From assembly GCA_002238425.1 (NCBI GenBank), contig MPMJ01000027.1, forward strand, positions 1-42,094: DNA of 42,094 bases, in the 5' to 3' direction. Positions 22,977 to 31,297 of the stretch are shown piece after piece. The notes under the pieces are model-generated. The model saw only the letters and a list, made by a program, of their open reading frames with translations, had not been told where the DNA came from and did no database searches. Numbering within the stretch: the first letter of the stretch is position 1; each line of letters begins with the position of its first letter. A program made the translations under genes and the position numbers. Origin of the DNA: SAR202 cluster bacterium bin16 (GTDB lineage: Bacteria; Chloroflexota; Dehalococcoidia; Lucifugimonadales; Australimonadaceae).

Positions 22977-24785
22977 CTAATGGATCGCTCCTGCAGGAGC
23001 TGTGGATCCCGTGGGGCGGTCCGCTTCACGTGCCGTCCGGGTGTGACTGACGCCTAATTGCAGCCCGAACCTCCGGGCTATCAGGGCGATACCCGCCGTT
23101 TGGGCCACCATGAAGAGGCTCACGATCCCGGCTCCCTCGAGGTCTTGTCTCACGCTGCTGGTCATCATGTCCAGTGCCAGCAGAGACAAGGTGTACGTCC
23201 CCCGATCGGCGATCAGGATGATGCTGCTGGTGGTGCCGGCGGCAATCACGAAGTTGAACGTGCCGATGAGGATGAGCGTGGGCATCAGCAGCGGTATCCA
23301 GATGCGGAAGTAGGTGCGCCACCAGCCCGCTCCGGACACACGGGCAGCCTCCTCCATATCCGCTCCCATCTGCAGGAATACGCCCTTGATGAGCTGGGTG
23401 CTGGTCAGCTTGCCCTGCATGATGACGACCAGCACCAGGGCGTAGAGCGTGCCGTACAGCGGGGTGAGGATCGGGGTGCCGAGGAATAGCCACAGCAAGC
23501 CCAGTCCGGACAGGATGCCCGGCATGGCCGTGGACATCCAGAAGATCGCATCGAGGACAGACCTCCACTTCCATCGCGTCCTGACGAGCACGTAAGCGAC
23601 CATCGAGAACAGAATCGGGCTGACGATGGCCGTGGACAGGCTGATGACCAGCGTGTTCTTCAACGCGGTGAGGAAGAAGCGGTTGGCGAAAACGTCCTGC
23701 CAGTGGCTGAGCGTGTAGGTGGGTGTGCTCGAGAACCAGCCCACGCGCGTCATGAAGCTGCCGCCCACCAGGATCAACACCGGGATCGCCGTCAGCAGGA
23801 GGATGAGGAAGAGAACGAGCCCGAAGACCACAGGCCGCATCCTGCCGAGGTCGATGAGTCCCGGCTTGAAGCTGCCCGTGATGGTGGCGTAGTTCCGCCG
23901 TGTGGTCAGCCAGCGCTGCAGGGGGACGATGAACGCGATGATGACCAGCACCACGCTCGCAAGGGCCGTCGCTGACCCATAGAGCGGCGGGTCATAGAAC
24001 CGGACGAACTGGAATATCTTGGTGGAATAGACGTAGAAGTCGATGGGCGTTCCCAGGATGAGTTCTGTCTCGAACGACTGGAAGATGCGGACGAGATTCA
24101 GCATGAACACGACGGTGATGGCAGGGATCATCACCGGAATGGTCACACGCATCATCGTGCGCAGGTTCGACGCTCCCGAAACCCGTGAGGCCTCCTCCAG
24201 CGAGAGGTTCATGTTCCGGAACGCCGGCGTCAGCAGCATCACGGCGCTGGATATCGTGTTGCCCATCAGGTGCACCCAGATGATGCCGGGCACGCTGTAG
24301 ATGTTGAACGGACCATGCTCGATGAACGGCAGGTAGCCCAGCGCGACGTTGAACAGCCCGAAGTCCGGGTCCAGCATGAACACCCACCCTATGGTGGTGG
24401 AGATGCCCGGAAGCATGAATGAGACCCAGAACATGAACTCGAGCCCGTAACTCCAATGGATATTGGTGCGGGCCAGCGTCCAGGCGATGAGAATGGCGAT
24501 GGGAAAACCGACCGCCTTGTAGCCGATATAGACGACGAACGTATTCCTGAGGGCCTCGAAGATTCCGGGTTCGGAGAATGCGATACGCCAGTTGTCGAGT
24601 GACCACTCGGTCGGCTGGTTGATGCCGGCGACGTTGAAGCTGTTGACCAGGATCACCGCGATGGGCGCGAAGACCCAGAACCCGAATACGATGAGCAGCA
24701 GGGCCATCACAAACGTGCCAGTACCCGGACGGACCCAGGGGGTCCGCCGGGTACCCATCACGCCTGTACGCGTTGGCACGGCCAT
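22977..24785 (-). CDS. ABC importer permease, double-domain FbpB/ThiP type
   Basis: A 602-residue inner-membrane protein with about twelve hydrophobic segments in two matching halves. Each half ends with an EAA loop that docks the ATPase: EEASRVSGASNLRTMMRVTIP in the first, EEAARVSGAGWWRTYFRIWIP in the second. Such fused permeases serve iron(III), thiamine or polyamine-type importers. The matching binding lipoprotein lies 48 bases upstream in the same transcript. No ATPase gene is present in this window, so the motor must be encoded elsewhere or shared. ATG 24785 has AGGG upstream. Considering the UbiD gene that heads the transcript, the cargo may be an organic acid or chelate rather than iron. 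Confidence 0.9.
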   Translation of the reverse strand: MAVPTRTGVMGTRRTPWVRPGTGTFVMALLLIVFGFWVFAPIAVILVNSFNVAGINQPTEWSLDNWRIAFSEPGIFEALRNTFVVYIGYKAVGFPIAILIAWTLARTNIHWSYGLEFMFWVSFMLPGISTTIGWVFMLDPDFGLFNVALGYLPFIEHGPFNIYSVPGIIWVHLMGNTISSAVMLLTPAFRNMNLSLEEASRVSGASNLRTMMRVTIPVMIPAITVVFMLNLVRIFQSFETELILGTPIDFYVYSTKIFQFVRFYDPPLYGSATALASVVLVIIAFIVPLQRWLTTRRNYATITGSFKPGLIDLGRMRPVVFGLVLFLILLLTAIPVLILVGGSFMTRVGWFSSTPTYTLSHWQDVFANRFFLTALKNTLVISLSTAIVSPILFSMVAYVLVRTRWKWRSVLDAIFWMSTAMPGILSGLGLLWLFLGTPILTPLYGTLYALVLVVIMQGKLTSTQLIKGVFLQMGADMEEAARVSGAGWWRTYFRIWIPLLMPTLILIGTFNFVIAAGTTSSIILIADRGTYTLSLLALDMMTSSVRQDLEGAGIVSLFMVAQTAGIALIARRFGLQLGVSHTRTAREADRPTGSTAPAGAIH

Positions 24786-24833
24786 CTATTTGCCCTGCAC
24801 AGCCTGCGTCCGCTCCTCCCGGAGCGGGGCTGT

Positions 24834-26081
24834 TTACTTGCCTACCGAGGCCAGCGCATCCCGGACGACCGTGAGCGCCGAATCGAGTTGGTCCTGGTAG
24901 TCGGTCTGGCTCCCCAGGATGAAGTAGTCGACGTCAGGGTTGCGGATACTCGCTTCGTTGACGCCGTCCAGCGGGATGTCCGTGCGGAGCGACTGCGAAC
25001 CGCTAGCCTTCTGCGCGAAGATTTGCCCCTCGCGGCTCAGGAACCAGTTCGCGAAGAGCTTCTGGGCGTTCGGGTTCGGTGGGCTGTCCAGCACGTAGAA
25101 GGCGCCGCCGCCGGGGCTGATGCTCGCCCCCTCCTCGAGGATGTGCGGGAACACGTCGTCGACCGGCTGTCCCTCACCCTCCAGTGCTCGCACTTCCCGG
25201 CCGCACGCCCACATGCAGAGGTGGAACTTGCCGAGCGCCAACTGCTCCGCAGCCTGCCGGGCGTTGCTTGTCAGCGTGATGTCCATCTCCGTCATCATCC
25301 GCTGGAGCCACTCTCCACCCATCTGTTCGTTCATGTAGTAGAAGGCGGTGGTGCCCGAGCTCCCGACCTCACGCGGGTCGCGAGCGATGATCTTCCCCTT
25401 CCACTTCGGGTCGAGCAGGTCCCAGAACGACTGGATCTCCATCGGGTCTACGAGGTCGGTGTTGTACGCGATCCCGGCTGTGCTTCCGGAGCCGTTCCAG
25501 CCGACCACGTACTCGTTGCCGGGCTGGTCGAACCAGTGGAGCCGGTTGTCGTACCACGCCGACTCGTCCAGCACTTCAGGGAAGAAGAGCAGCGGCTTGA
25601 GTGGCTGGAGAACGCCTGCGGGGATCAACGTGGGGATCGCGGGGTTCAATCCGCCTGACCAGACGTCCAGCGTGTACTGCCCTGCCTCGCGCTCGGCGAG
25701 CACCTTGGGCGCCTGCTCGCGGGAGGAGCCGCCTGAGAAGACCACCCTGATCCGGTACTCGTCCTCGAATCCCTGGATGTGGTCTGCGGTCCCATCGCCC
25801 AGGTCGCAGCAGAAGAATGCCTGCAGTTCGCCCTCTTCCTGGGCCGCCGCGATCAACGCCGCCTTCTCCGCCTCGATCGCCGCCATGGCGTCGGGCGTCG
25901 GGGTCGCTGTCGGGTCGGGCGCGGGCGCTTCGGTGGGTTGTGCCACCGGCGCCGGCGTTGGCGTCGCGGTGGGCTGTGGTGCCGGCGTTGGCGTTGCCGT
26001 GGGGTCGCTTCCGCACGCCACGAGCAACAGCGCACCCGCGATGCCTCCTATCAATACCATGCTGAGTCTGGTCCACTTCAT
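24834..26081 (-). CDS. ABC importer substrate-binding lipoprotein (AfuA/SBP8-like)
   Basis: A 415-residue exported lipoprotein: Lys/Arg start, hydrophobic segment (MVLIGGIAGALLL) and lipobox LVAC, then a long Thr/Pro/Ala linker (about 25-65). The binding domain begins near AAIEAEKAALIAAAQEEGEL and has features of the iron/thiamine/putrescine binding group: FEDEYRIRVVFSGGSS, VWSGGLNPAIPTL, GIAYNTDLV, WDLLDPKWKGKI, and GGAFYVLDSPPNPNAQKLFANWFLSREGQ near the end. The open frame runs further upstream, but ATG 26081 has GGGAGGGA before it and starts the signal peptide. It is expressed with the downstream permease. Two Cys in FFCCDLGDG near the start of the domain are unusual for this group. Ligand unknown. 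Confidence 0.9.
   Translation of the reverse strand: MKWTRLSMVLIGGIAGALLLVACGSDPTATPTPAPQPTATPTPAPVAQPTEAPAPDPTATPTPDAMAAIEAEKAALIAAAQEEGELQAFFCCDLGDGTADHIQGFEDEYRIRVVFSGGSSREQAPKVLAEREAGQYTLDVWSGGLNPAIPTLIPAGVLQPLKPLLFFPEVLDESAWYDNRLHWFDQPGNEYVVGWNGSGSTAGIAYNTDLVDPMEIQSFWDLLDPKWKGKIIARDPREVGSSGTTAFYYMNEQMGGEWLQRMMTEMDITLTSNARQAAEQLALGKFHLCMWACGREVRALEGEGQPVDDVFPHILEEGASISPGGGAFYVLDSPPNPNAQKLFANWFLSREGQIFAQKASGSQSLRTDIPLDGVNEASIRNPDVDYFILGSQTDYQDQLDSALTVVRDALASVGK
25891..26007 (-). repeat. Degenerate tandem repeats coding a Pro/Thr linker
   Basis: The coding strand repeats short units for TPTPAPQPTATPTPAP and similar. Two copies of a roughly 30-base unit are almost identical. This low-complexity linker tethers the binding domain to its lipid anchor and is prone to length change. 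Confidence 0.6.
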
Positions 26082-26146
26082 CTTGGATCCCTCCCTTGAT
26101 TCGGATTGGGCGTGCCCCAGGCGCGCCGCGGTTTCTGAACGACTGG

Positions 26147-27574
26147 CTACGGCAGGCCTAGCTCCTGCCAGCGAGCCGCGATCTTTGCCATGTACTCCCT
26201 GCTCGACTTGTTGATGGGCGGCAGGCTGTCGAACTTGAACTTGAATGAGGCGTTGATGCCCGTTGGGTCCGGGACGTCGGAGTCGATGTCGTACTCGATA
26301 TTCCGCCCGCGGCGGCCCTGAGTCTGGCCGAGGTTCGGGTGGTATGCCTTGCCCTTGACGAAGTCCTGCTCCCATCGGACGTTGGTGACTATCCTCCACG
26401 TCACGTCGTTCCAGTTCCGTACGTCACAGTCCTCGTCGACCACGATCACCCAGCGGTTCGGAACGATCTTCCAGGCGGCGTCGATGATGCGGAGAGGCTC
26501 TTCGGGGTCGGTGATCTCCGCCGCGATGATGGCGGCGCCCCAACTGCGGCCGCCTATCTCGGGGAAGTGGGCGTGCCTGATGCTGGTGAGCCCGCTCTCG
26601 TTCTTGATCCGGGCCTCGAAGGAGCCCGAACGGAAGAGCCAGCGCGGGTAGTCCTCTTCCAAAAGGCAGATTACGCCGTAGTTGATCGGGTTCTGCCGGT
26701 GCGTGATGCAGTGGACCGTCATGAACGACGCTTCCAGATTCTGGCCGTAGAAGCCGCCAGCCTCGCCGTGAGGACCCTCCACGTGGGTCGTGTTGGCCGG
26801 AATCTCGCCTTCGATGATGTACTCCGACTGTGCCGGCACCATCAGGTCGTTCGTCTCGCAACGGATGAGTTCGGTTGGAGCGCCGCGCCACGCGCCGGCA
26901 GCTTCGTATTCCATGTGCCCGTTCTCGTCGACGGGAACCGGACTGCCGGAGGCGAGGCAGAGCAGCGGGTCCATACCCACCGCTATGGCGACGGGGGTTG
27001 GCTTGCCCTGGGCGTCGTTCCTCATGACGTGGTTCCGGAGTTGGCCGGAGATGGTCAGGTGGTTCCTGTCCACGATCATGGCCCGGTAGGTGCCCATGTT
27101 GATGATGCCCGTGTCCGGGTCACGCGTGACCACACCTGCCGCAGTGCCGATGTACTGTCCTCCGTCGAGTTCGTGCCAGTAGGGAGTGGGCATCTCGTAG
27201 AGGTCGATGTCGTCGCCGGTGGAGATCACCTCTTTGCACGGCCCGGTCTCGACGTTGACGGAAGGGACGCGGTTGTTATGGCCGTCGACGATGATCGCGT
27301 ACATCGTGTCCGGCTCCGGCTCGCAGTTGAATGCGACCGCGAGTTGGTCGACGGTCGAGATGATGTTGCTTACGAGAGGCTTGCCCTCGTATCCCTTGAC
27401 GTTGTCGAACACGATGGCTGGACCCTTCCGTTCCAGCGAGCGGGTGAGGATGGCCCCGATCTCATGCTCCAGGTCAACCGGCGCCGTCACGTGTACCAGC
27501 AACCCCTTCTGCTCGAGGAGGTCCATGTACTCGCGCAGGTCCTTGTAGCCGACCTGTCTGTTCCGTGTTGCCAT
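26147..27574 (-). CDS. UbiD-like prenylated-FMN (de)carboxylase, second copy
   Basis: A 475-residue UbiD-family protein with an intact active site: Arg164 in NMGTYRAMI, and Glu266 and Glu271 in VEGPHGEAGGFYG. It starts with YKDLREYMDLLEQKGLL, typical of classical UbiD, and is only distantly similar to the other UbiD in this window, so the two probably act on different acids. ATG 27574 is favoured over GTG 27580 because AAGGAG sits about six bases before it. It heads a minus-strand transcript with the ABC binding lipoprotein (65 bases later) and permease, suggesting that the imported compound, or a product of it, is its substrate. It is divergent from the six-gene Rieske operon. Confidence 0.9.
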   Translation of the reverse strand: MATRNRQVGYKDLREYMDLLEQKGLLVHVTAPVDLEHEIGAILTRSLERKGPAIVFDNVKGYEGKPLVSNIISTVDQLAVAFNCEPEPDTMYAIIVDGHNNRVPSVNVETGPCKEVISTGDDIDLYEMPTPYWHELDGGQYIGTAAGVVTRDPDTGIINMGTYRAMIVDRNHLTISGQLRNHVMRNDAQGKPTPVAIAVGMDPLLCLASGSPVPVDENGHMEYEAAGAWRGAPTELIRCETNDLMVPAQSEYIIEGEIPANTTHVEGPHGEAGGFYGQNLEASFMTVHCITHRQNPINYGVICLLEEDYPRWLFRSGSFEARIKNESGLTSIRHAHFPEIGGRSWGAAIIAAEITDPEEPLRIIDAAWKIVPNRWVIVVDEDCDVRNWNDVTWRIVTNVRWEQDFVKGKAYHPNLGQTQGRRGRNIEYDIDSDVPDPTGINASFKFKFDSLPPINKSSREYMAKIAARWQELGLP

Positions 27575-27640
27575 CCGCACTCCTTAGGTGACCGAGTCAG
27601 GCCGGGTTCTTCGGGGAGGTTTCTGCGCAGCGACGGTACA

Positions 27641-27662
27641 CTTGACTACGAGAAACGTCAAG
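27641..27662. promoter_or_regulatory. Inverted repeat in the divergent UbiD/Rieske promoter region
   Basis: CTTGAC (27641-27646) and GTCAAG (27657-27662) are perfect inverted half-sites separated by ten bases, within the 227-base gap between two divergent transcripts. This is the usual place and size for an operator of a dimeric repressor or activator. No regulator gene is encoded nearby. Confidence 0.35.
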
Positions 27663-27801
27663 CATCGACGCAGAGGTGAAGGACTCCTGTTCGGGAAGGC
27701 TGCGTTGAACGATGTTTCCTTCGTGCGGGCATGCCGCGGCTGTCGATGCGTGAGGAATGGAATAGACTCTGCTGGCAAGACCTTCTCACAGGAGGCGCTC
27801 G

Positions 27802-29088
27802 ATGCTTTCTCAGGAAGATAACGAACTGCTGACGCGGACAGGGCCGGGGACGCCTGCCGGGAACCTGCTCCGGCGGTACTGGCAGCCGGTGGCGCTGTCG
27901 GAGGAACTGACCGAGGACGGGTCGCCTCTGCCGCTGAGGGTCATGGGCGAAGACCTGATGCTCTTCCGCGACGAGTTCGGTCGCTTGGGGTTGCTCGGCC
28001 TACGCTGCCCCCATCGCGGGACCGACCTGAGCTACGGCCGGATCGAGGACGGCGGTCTGCGCTGCGTCTACCACGGGTGGCTCTTCGATGTACACGGCAA
28101 CTGCCTCGACCAACCGGGCGAACCGGAGTGGAGCAAGTTTGCCGGGAAGGTGCAGCACCGCTCGTATCCGTGCATCGAGCGCGGAGGGCTGGTCTTCGCC
28201 TACATGGGGCCGGGAGAGCCTCCGGAGTTGCCTGACTACGAGTGCTTGGGACTCCCCGAGGAGAACGTCCTCGTCACCAAGTTCTACCACGAGTGCAACT
28301 ACCTGCACGGGCACGAGGGCAACATCGACCCCCAGCATCTCGCCACGCTCCACTACGTGTTGCCCGACGAAGTGGCCGACGCCGGGGTACGGTGGGACGC
28401 GACGGGCATCGATGTCGCGCCCCGTATCGAGGTCGAGGAGACCGACTATGGCATCCGCATCTACTCCGGGCGCGACCTCGACGACAACCACGACTACGTG
28501 CGCATCACCAACTACGTCTACCCCGCAGCGGTCGCGTTCCCGGCGCTGCGTCCGCCCGACATCACGGGCGCGCCGATCGGGACGGCCGTGGGGGCGGGCT
28601 TCTACGGCGTGAACTGGCAGGTACCCATCGACGACACCCATCACTGGAAGTACATGCTGCTGGTGTCGCCGGGCGCTCCGCTTGCGAAGGAGCGCATCGG
28701 GCCAGTCATTCTTTCTGACATGGGCCCCGGCTATGCCCACGTCCGCGATCGCTCCAACCGCTACCGCCAGGACCGTGCTGAGATGAAACGGACAACGTTC
28801 CTCGGCATGGGGGCGAGCTTCGCGCTGCAGGACAAGTTCGCCGTCGAAGCGCAGGGCGACATACAGGATCGCACCGTCGAGCACCTCGGCTACGCAGACA
28901 AACCTGTCGCGCTCTCGCGGCGACTCCTGCTCCGGGCCATCCGTGAAGTGGAGGAGGGCGGAGAAGCCCCACACGTCGTGCGCGACCCCGCCCAGAACCG
29001 GATGGAACACCTGCGCGTCTACGAGGCCGTCGTGCCCAAGACGGAGGAGTGGAGCTCCATCTGGCAGAAGGACGCTGCGCAGGGCTGA
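27802..29088 (+). CDS. Rieske aromatic oxygenase, phthalate-type, second copy
   Basis: A 428-residue terminal oxygenase, paralogous to the one at 20206-21456. Cluster ligands are Cys69-x-His71 (CPHRGTDLSY) and Cys88-x2-His91 (CVYHGW). The iron site GNIDPQHLATLH holds Asp176, His179 and His184. An extra stretch near residues 240-270 (FPALRPPDITGAPIG) distinguishes it from the first copy, perhaps reflecting a different substrate pocket. AGGAGG lies upstream of ATG 27802. It is the first gene of a tight same-strand run ending with HyuB at 35448, so its product probably feeds the SDR, isochorismatase-fold and HyuAB enzymes. No ferredoxin reductase is nearby. Confidence 0.9.
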   Translation: MLSQEDNELLTRTGPGTPAGNLLRRYWQPVALSEELTEDGSPLPLRVMGEDLMLFRDEFGRLGLLGLRCPHRGTDLSYGRIEDGGLRCVYHGWLFDVHGNCLDQPGEPEWSKFAGKVQHRSYPCIERGGLVFAYMGPGEPPELPDYECLGLPEENVLVTKFYHECNYLHGHEGNIDPQHLATLHYVLPDEVADAGVRWDATGIDVAPRIEVEETDYGIRIYSGRDLDDNHDYVRITNYVYPAAVAFPALRPPDITGAPIGTAVGAGFYGVNWQVPIDDTHHWKYMLLVSPGAPLAKERIGPVILSDMGPGYAHVRDRSNRYRQDRAEMKRTTFLGMGASFALQDKFAVEAQGDIQDRTVEHLGYADKPVALSRRLLLRAIREVEEGGEAPHVVRDPAQNRMEHLRVYEAVVPKTEEWSSIWQKDAAQG

Positions 29089-29094
29089 CCGCAC

Positions 29095-29103
29095 TGCTAG
29101 AAT
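29095..29103 (+). promoter_or_regulatory. Possible extended -10 before the third HO-fold gene
   Basis: TGCTAGAAT fits an extended -10 (TGn plus TAGAAT, five of six). It lies 42 bases before the next start codon, just after the Rieske stop, and may give an internal promoter. No -35 is visible. Confidence 0.3.
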
Positions 29104-29145
29104 CCGCCGCGCCGGCAGAAGAGAATCGACCGGGGAGTGGGGCTT

Positions 29146-29898
29146 ATGGCGATAGCGTCGCCTGAACAGTTCGAGGATCAGATGGCGCGTCTCATCTGGG
29201 AGACGCGATGGAAGGAGCACAACTCCTTCGACGTGTGGCTGCAGACGCACATGTGCCGGGAGGGTGCGGCTGTCTTTGCACTGGAGCACACGGTCTTCGC
29301 AGACGAGTTCCCGCGCTGGTTCGGCAGCATCATCGGCAACTGCCCGGCGCTCGACGTACGGCAGTACATGATCGAGAACATGTACGTCGAGGAAGTGACC
29401 GACCCGACGATCGACACCGGCCACTACGAGAGCATGGTGGACTTCTCCGTCGCCCTCGGGTTCGAGCGGGACTACGTCTACGCCTACAAGGGCCGTCCGT
29501 ACACCAAGATGGCGCTGGCGTACTGGGAGCGCGCGAGCCGGGCTTGGCCGTGGCTGGAGGCGTTCGCAGCGGTCGCCGGGCTGGAGGCGGCACGAGGACC
29601 CGCCGTGGCGAAACTCGGGAACATCGCCTCGCTCAACCGCAAGGTGTGGGAGCCCCTCGGCCTGCCCGACGAGGCGCTGTCCCACTGGTCGGCCGGCGAG
29701 AAGGCCGACTTTCCGGAGGGCGGGCACGGCGACATGACACTCAAGATACTTGCGAAGTACGCCGACGACGCCTCCAAGCAGGAGACAGTGCTGGGCTTGC
29801 TCCGCGAGACGATGCAGATCCGCTGGTTCCACTTCGACCAGATAGGCCGGGACGCGCTCGTCGCGTCCGGCGTCGACCCCGCCAGCGTGGGACGGTAG
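29146..29898 (+). CDS. Haem-oxygenase-fold (PqqC/TenA-like) protein in the Rieske operon
   Basis: A 250-residue helical protein, third of its fold in this window. It keeps a plausible di-metal ligand set: Glu47-His48 (FALEHT), Glu82-Glu83 and His93 (YVEEVTDPTIDTGHYE), and His180, Asp188 and His194 (SHWSAGEKADFPEGGHGDM). This makes it a better candidate for an active iron oxidase than the degenerate copy at 17237-18052. ATG 29146 is chosen because GGGGAG (29132-29137) is properly spaced; GTG 29137 overlaps that site. The SDR starts six bases after its stop. Members of this superfamily break or oxidise C-C and C-N bonds; here it may act on the Rieske product. Substrate unknown. Confidence 0.75.
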   Translation: MAIASPEQFEDQMARLIWETRWKEHNSFDVWLQTHMCREGAAVFALEHTVFADEFPRWFGSIIGNCPALDVRQYMIENMYVEEVTDPTIDTGHYESMVDFSVALGFERDYVYAYKGRPYTKMALAYWERASRAWPWLEAFAAVAGLEAARGPAVAKLGNIASLNRKVWEPLGLPDEALSHWSAGEKADFPEGGHGDMTLKILAKYADDASKQETVLGLLRETMQIRWFHFDQIGRDALVASGVDPASVGR

Positions 29899-29904
29899 GC
29901 CGCC

Positions 29905-30642
29905 GTGGCGGCTGGGCGTCCTCGCGCCGCCATCGTCACCGGAGGCGCGGCAGGGATAGGGCTGGGTATCGTTCAGAGGCTTCTCGACGACGGGATGAAC
30001 GTGCTTGCAGCCGACCGCAACCCCGACGCTTGTGATGTCGCCCGGCGCCTGCTCGAAGGACGGCCGGCGCACGTCATGGAGGCGGACATGGCAGACGAGG
30101 AGCGGGTCCGCGAGGTCATGGACGAGGCGCTCGTGCACTTCGGTCGCATTGACCTGCTCTGCAACAACGCAGGCGTCCGCCACATCGCGCCGCTCGCCGA
30201 CATCCCCTTCGCCGATTGGCAGGAGTCCTTCCGCGTGAACGTCGACGCTGCGCTGCTGGGCGCACGCGCCGTGCTGCCCGCGATGCGTGAGCAGGGAAGC
30301 GGCGTCATCGTCAACATCGGTTCCATCAGCGGCACCGCCCCTTATGCGGAAGGCGGTGCTTATGGGGCTTCCAAGGCGGCTCTCATCGCACTTACAAGGG
30401 TGATGGCGATGGAGTTTGGTCCGCTCGGCGTACGCGTGAACTGCATCGCTCCGGGTTCGATCGACCGCGAATCCACCGGCGAGATGTCCTCGTCCCACAT
30501 CCCCATCGGACGGACCGGTGTTCCCCAAGACGTGGCGTCGCTGGTCGCGTATCTCGCCTCGGACGAAGCGTCGTACCTCAACGGCGCGGTCATCGTGCTG
30601 GACGGCGGCGCGACGGCGGGCCGGACGAGGCCGGGGCGCTGA
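29905..30642 (+). CDS. Short-chain dehydrogenase/reductase
   Basis: A 245-residue classical SDR. The cofactor motif is TGGAAGIG (12-19), followed by a basic-acid pair ADRN (36-39), NNAG (87-90), and a catalytic Ser140-Tyr153-Lys157 (NIGS and YGASK). The ending VNCIAPGSID ... LNGAVIVLDGG is typical. Asp37 after the second strand favours NAD(H). GTG 29905 has GGTAGG upstream, overlapping the end of the previous gene. It follows by six bases and is followed one base later by the isochorismatase-fold gene, so translation is closely coupled. It probably oxidises a diol or alcohol made by the Rieske enzyme. Confidence 0.92.
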   Translation: MAAGRPRAAIVTGGAAGIGLGIVQRLLDDGMNVLAADRNPDACDVARRLLEGRPAHVMEADMADEERVREVMDEALVHFGRIDLLCNNAGVRHIAPLADIPFADWQESFRVNVDAALLGARAVLPAMREQGSGVIVNIGSISGTAPYAEGGAYGASKAALIALTRVMAMEFGPLGVRVNCIAPGSIDRESTGEMSSSHIPIGRTGVPQDVASLVAYLASDEASYLNGAVIVLDGGATAGRTRPGR

Positions 30643-30643
30643 G

Positions 30644-31297
30644 ATGCTGAACGTCGGCGGCAAGCAGATCCCCGAGACGCTTGAGGAGCTGATCGACCCG
30701 TCGCGGACGTGCCTGCTCATCCACGATGTGCAGAACGACTACTGCGCGCCGGGCGGCAAGCTCTTCTCGAAGCTCGGCGAGTCGCTCGCAGCGTCCACGC
30801 AGCAGGCTGTCGAGTGCATCGGCGTGCTGGCGCAGGCTGCTCGCGCCGCGGGCGTGCGTGTCATCTACACAAGGGCGAGCCACCTGCCGGACGCTTCGGA
30901 CGAATCGCCCGTGCACCTGCGGCACCTGCTCGCCAACGGACAACGCGGGGCCGAGCCCAACGTTGTGCTGGGGAGTTGGGGGCACGCCGTCGTCGACGAG
31001 CTCGAGCCCCAGCCGGGCGACGCCGAGGTCGACAAGTACGCGTTCAGCGCGTTCCAGGGCACGCCGTTGGACAAGCTCCTGCGGTCGTTCTCGGCGCGAA
31101 CTCTCGTGCTGACCGGTGTTGCCAGCCACTCCGGCATTTTGACAACCGCCCGGTTCGCGCTCACGCTCGACTACTTTACCGTCATCCCCCGGGAGTGTGT
31201 AGCCGGGATGAACCCGGCCCAGCACGAGGCGGCCATGACCCTGCTGGCGCCCGACCTCGTGGCGCTCGACGACATCCTCGCCGTATGGGGTGGGTAG
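30644..31297 (+). CDS. Isochorismatase-fold hydrolase with Gly at the Cys position
   Basis: A 217-residue isochorismatase-family hydrolase. Asp28 (HDVQNDY) and Lys131 (VDKYAFSAF) of the usual triad are present. The nucleophile position, normally Cys in amidases such as nicotinamidase, is Gly164 in GVASHSGILTTAR. The same replacement is known in true isochorismatases (EntB, PhzD; AHxG motif), which cleave vinyl ethers without a covalent intermediate, so this is likely a vinyl-ether or related hydrolase and not a Cys amidase. ATG 30644 begins one base after the SDR stop. Its end overlaps the HyuA start by eight bases. Confidence 0.88.
   Translation: MLNVGGKQIPETLEELIDPSRTCLLIHDVQNDYCAPGGKLFSKLGESLAASTQQAVECIGVLAQAARAAGVRVIYTRASHLPDASDESPVHLRHLLANGQRGAEPNVVLGSWGHAVVDELEPQPGDAEVDKYAFSAFQGTPLDKLLRSFSARTLVLTGVASHSGILTTARFALTLDYFTVIPRECVAGMNPAQHEAAMTLLAPDLVALDDILAVWGG

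Noticed and set aside
25891..26007. Possible CRISPR-like repeat array
   Set aside because: Repeats are short, unequal and inside a coding frame for a Pro/Thr linker, with no spacers.
28000..30720. Very long open frame on the minus strand across the Rieske, HO-fold and SDR genes
   Set aside because: It is the mirror of high-GC codons on the plus strand. Its translation is rich in Arg/Val/His with no domain, while the plus-strand genes have clear motifs and ribosome-binding sites.
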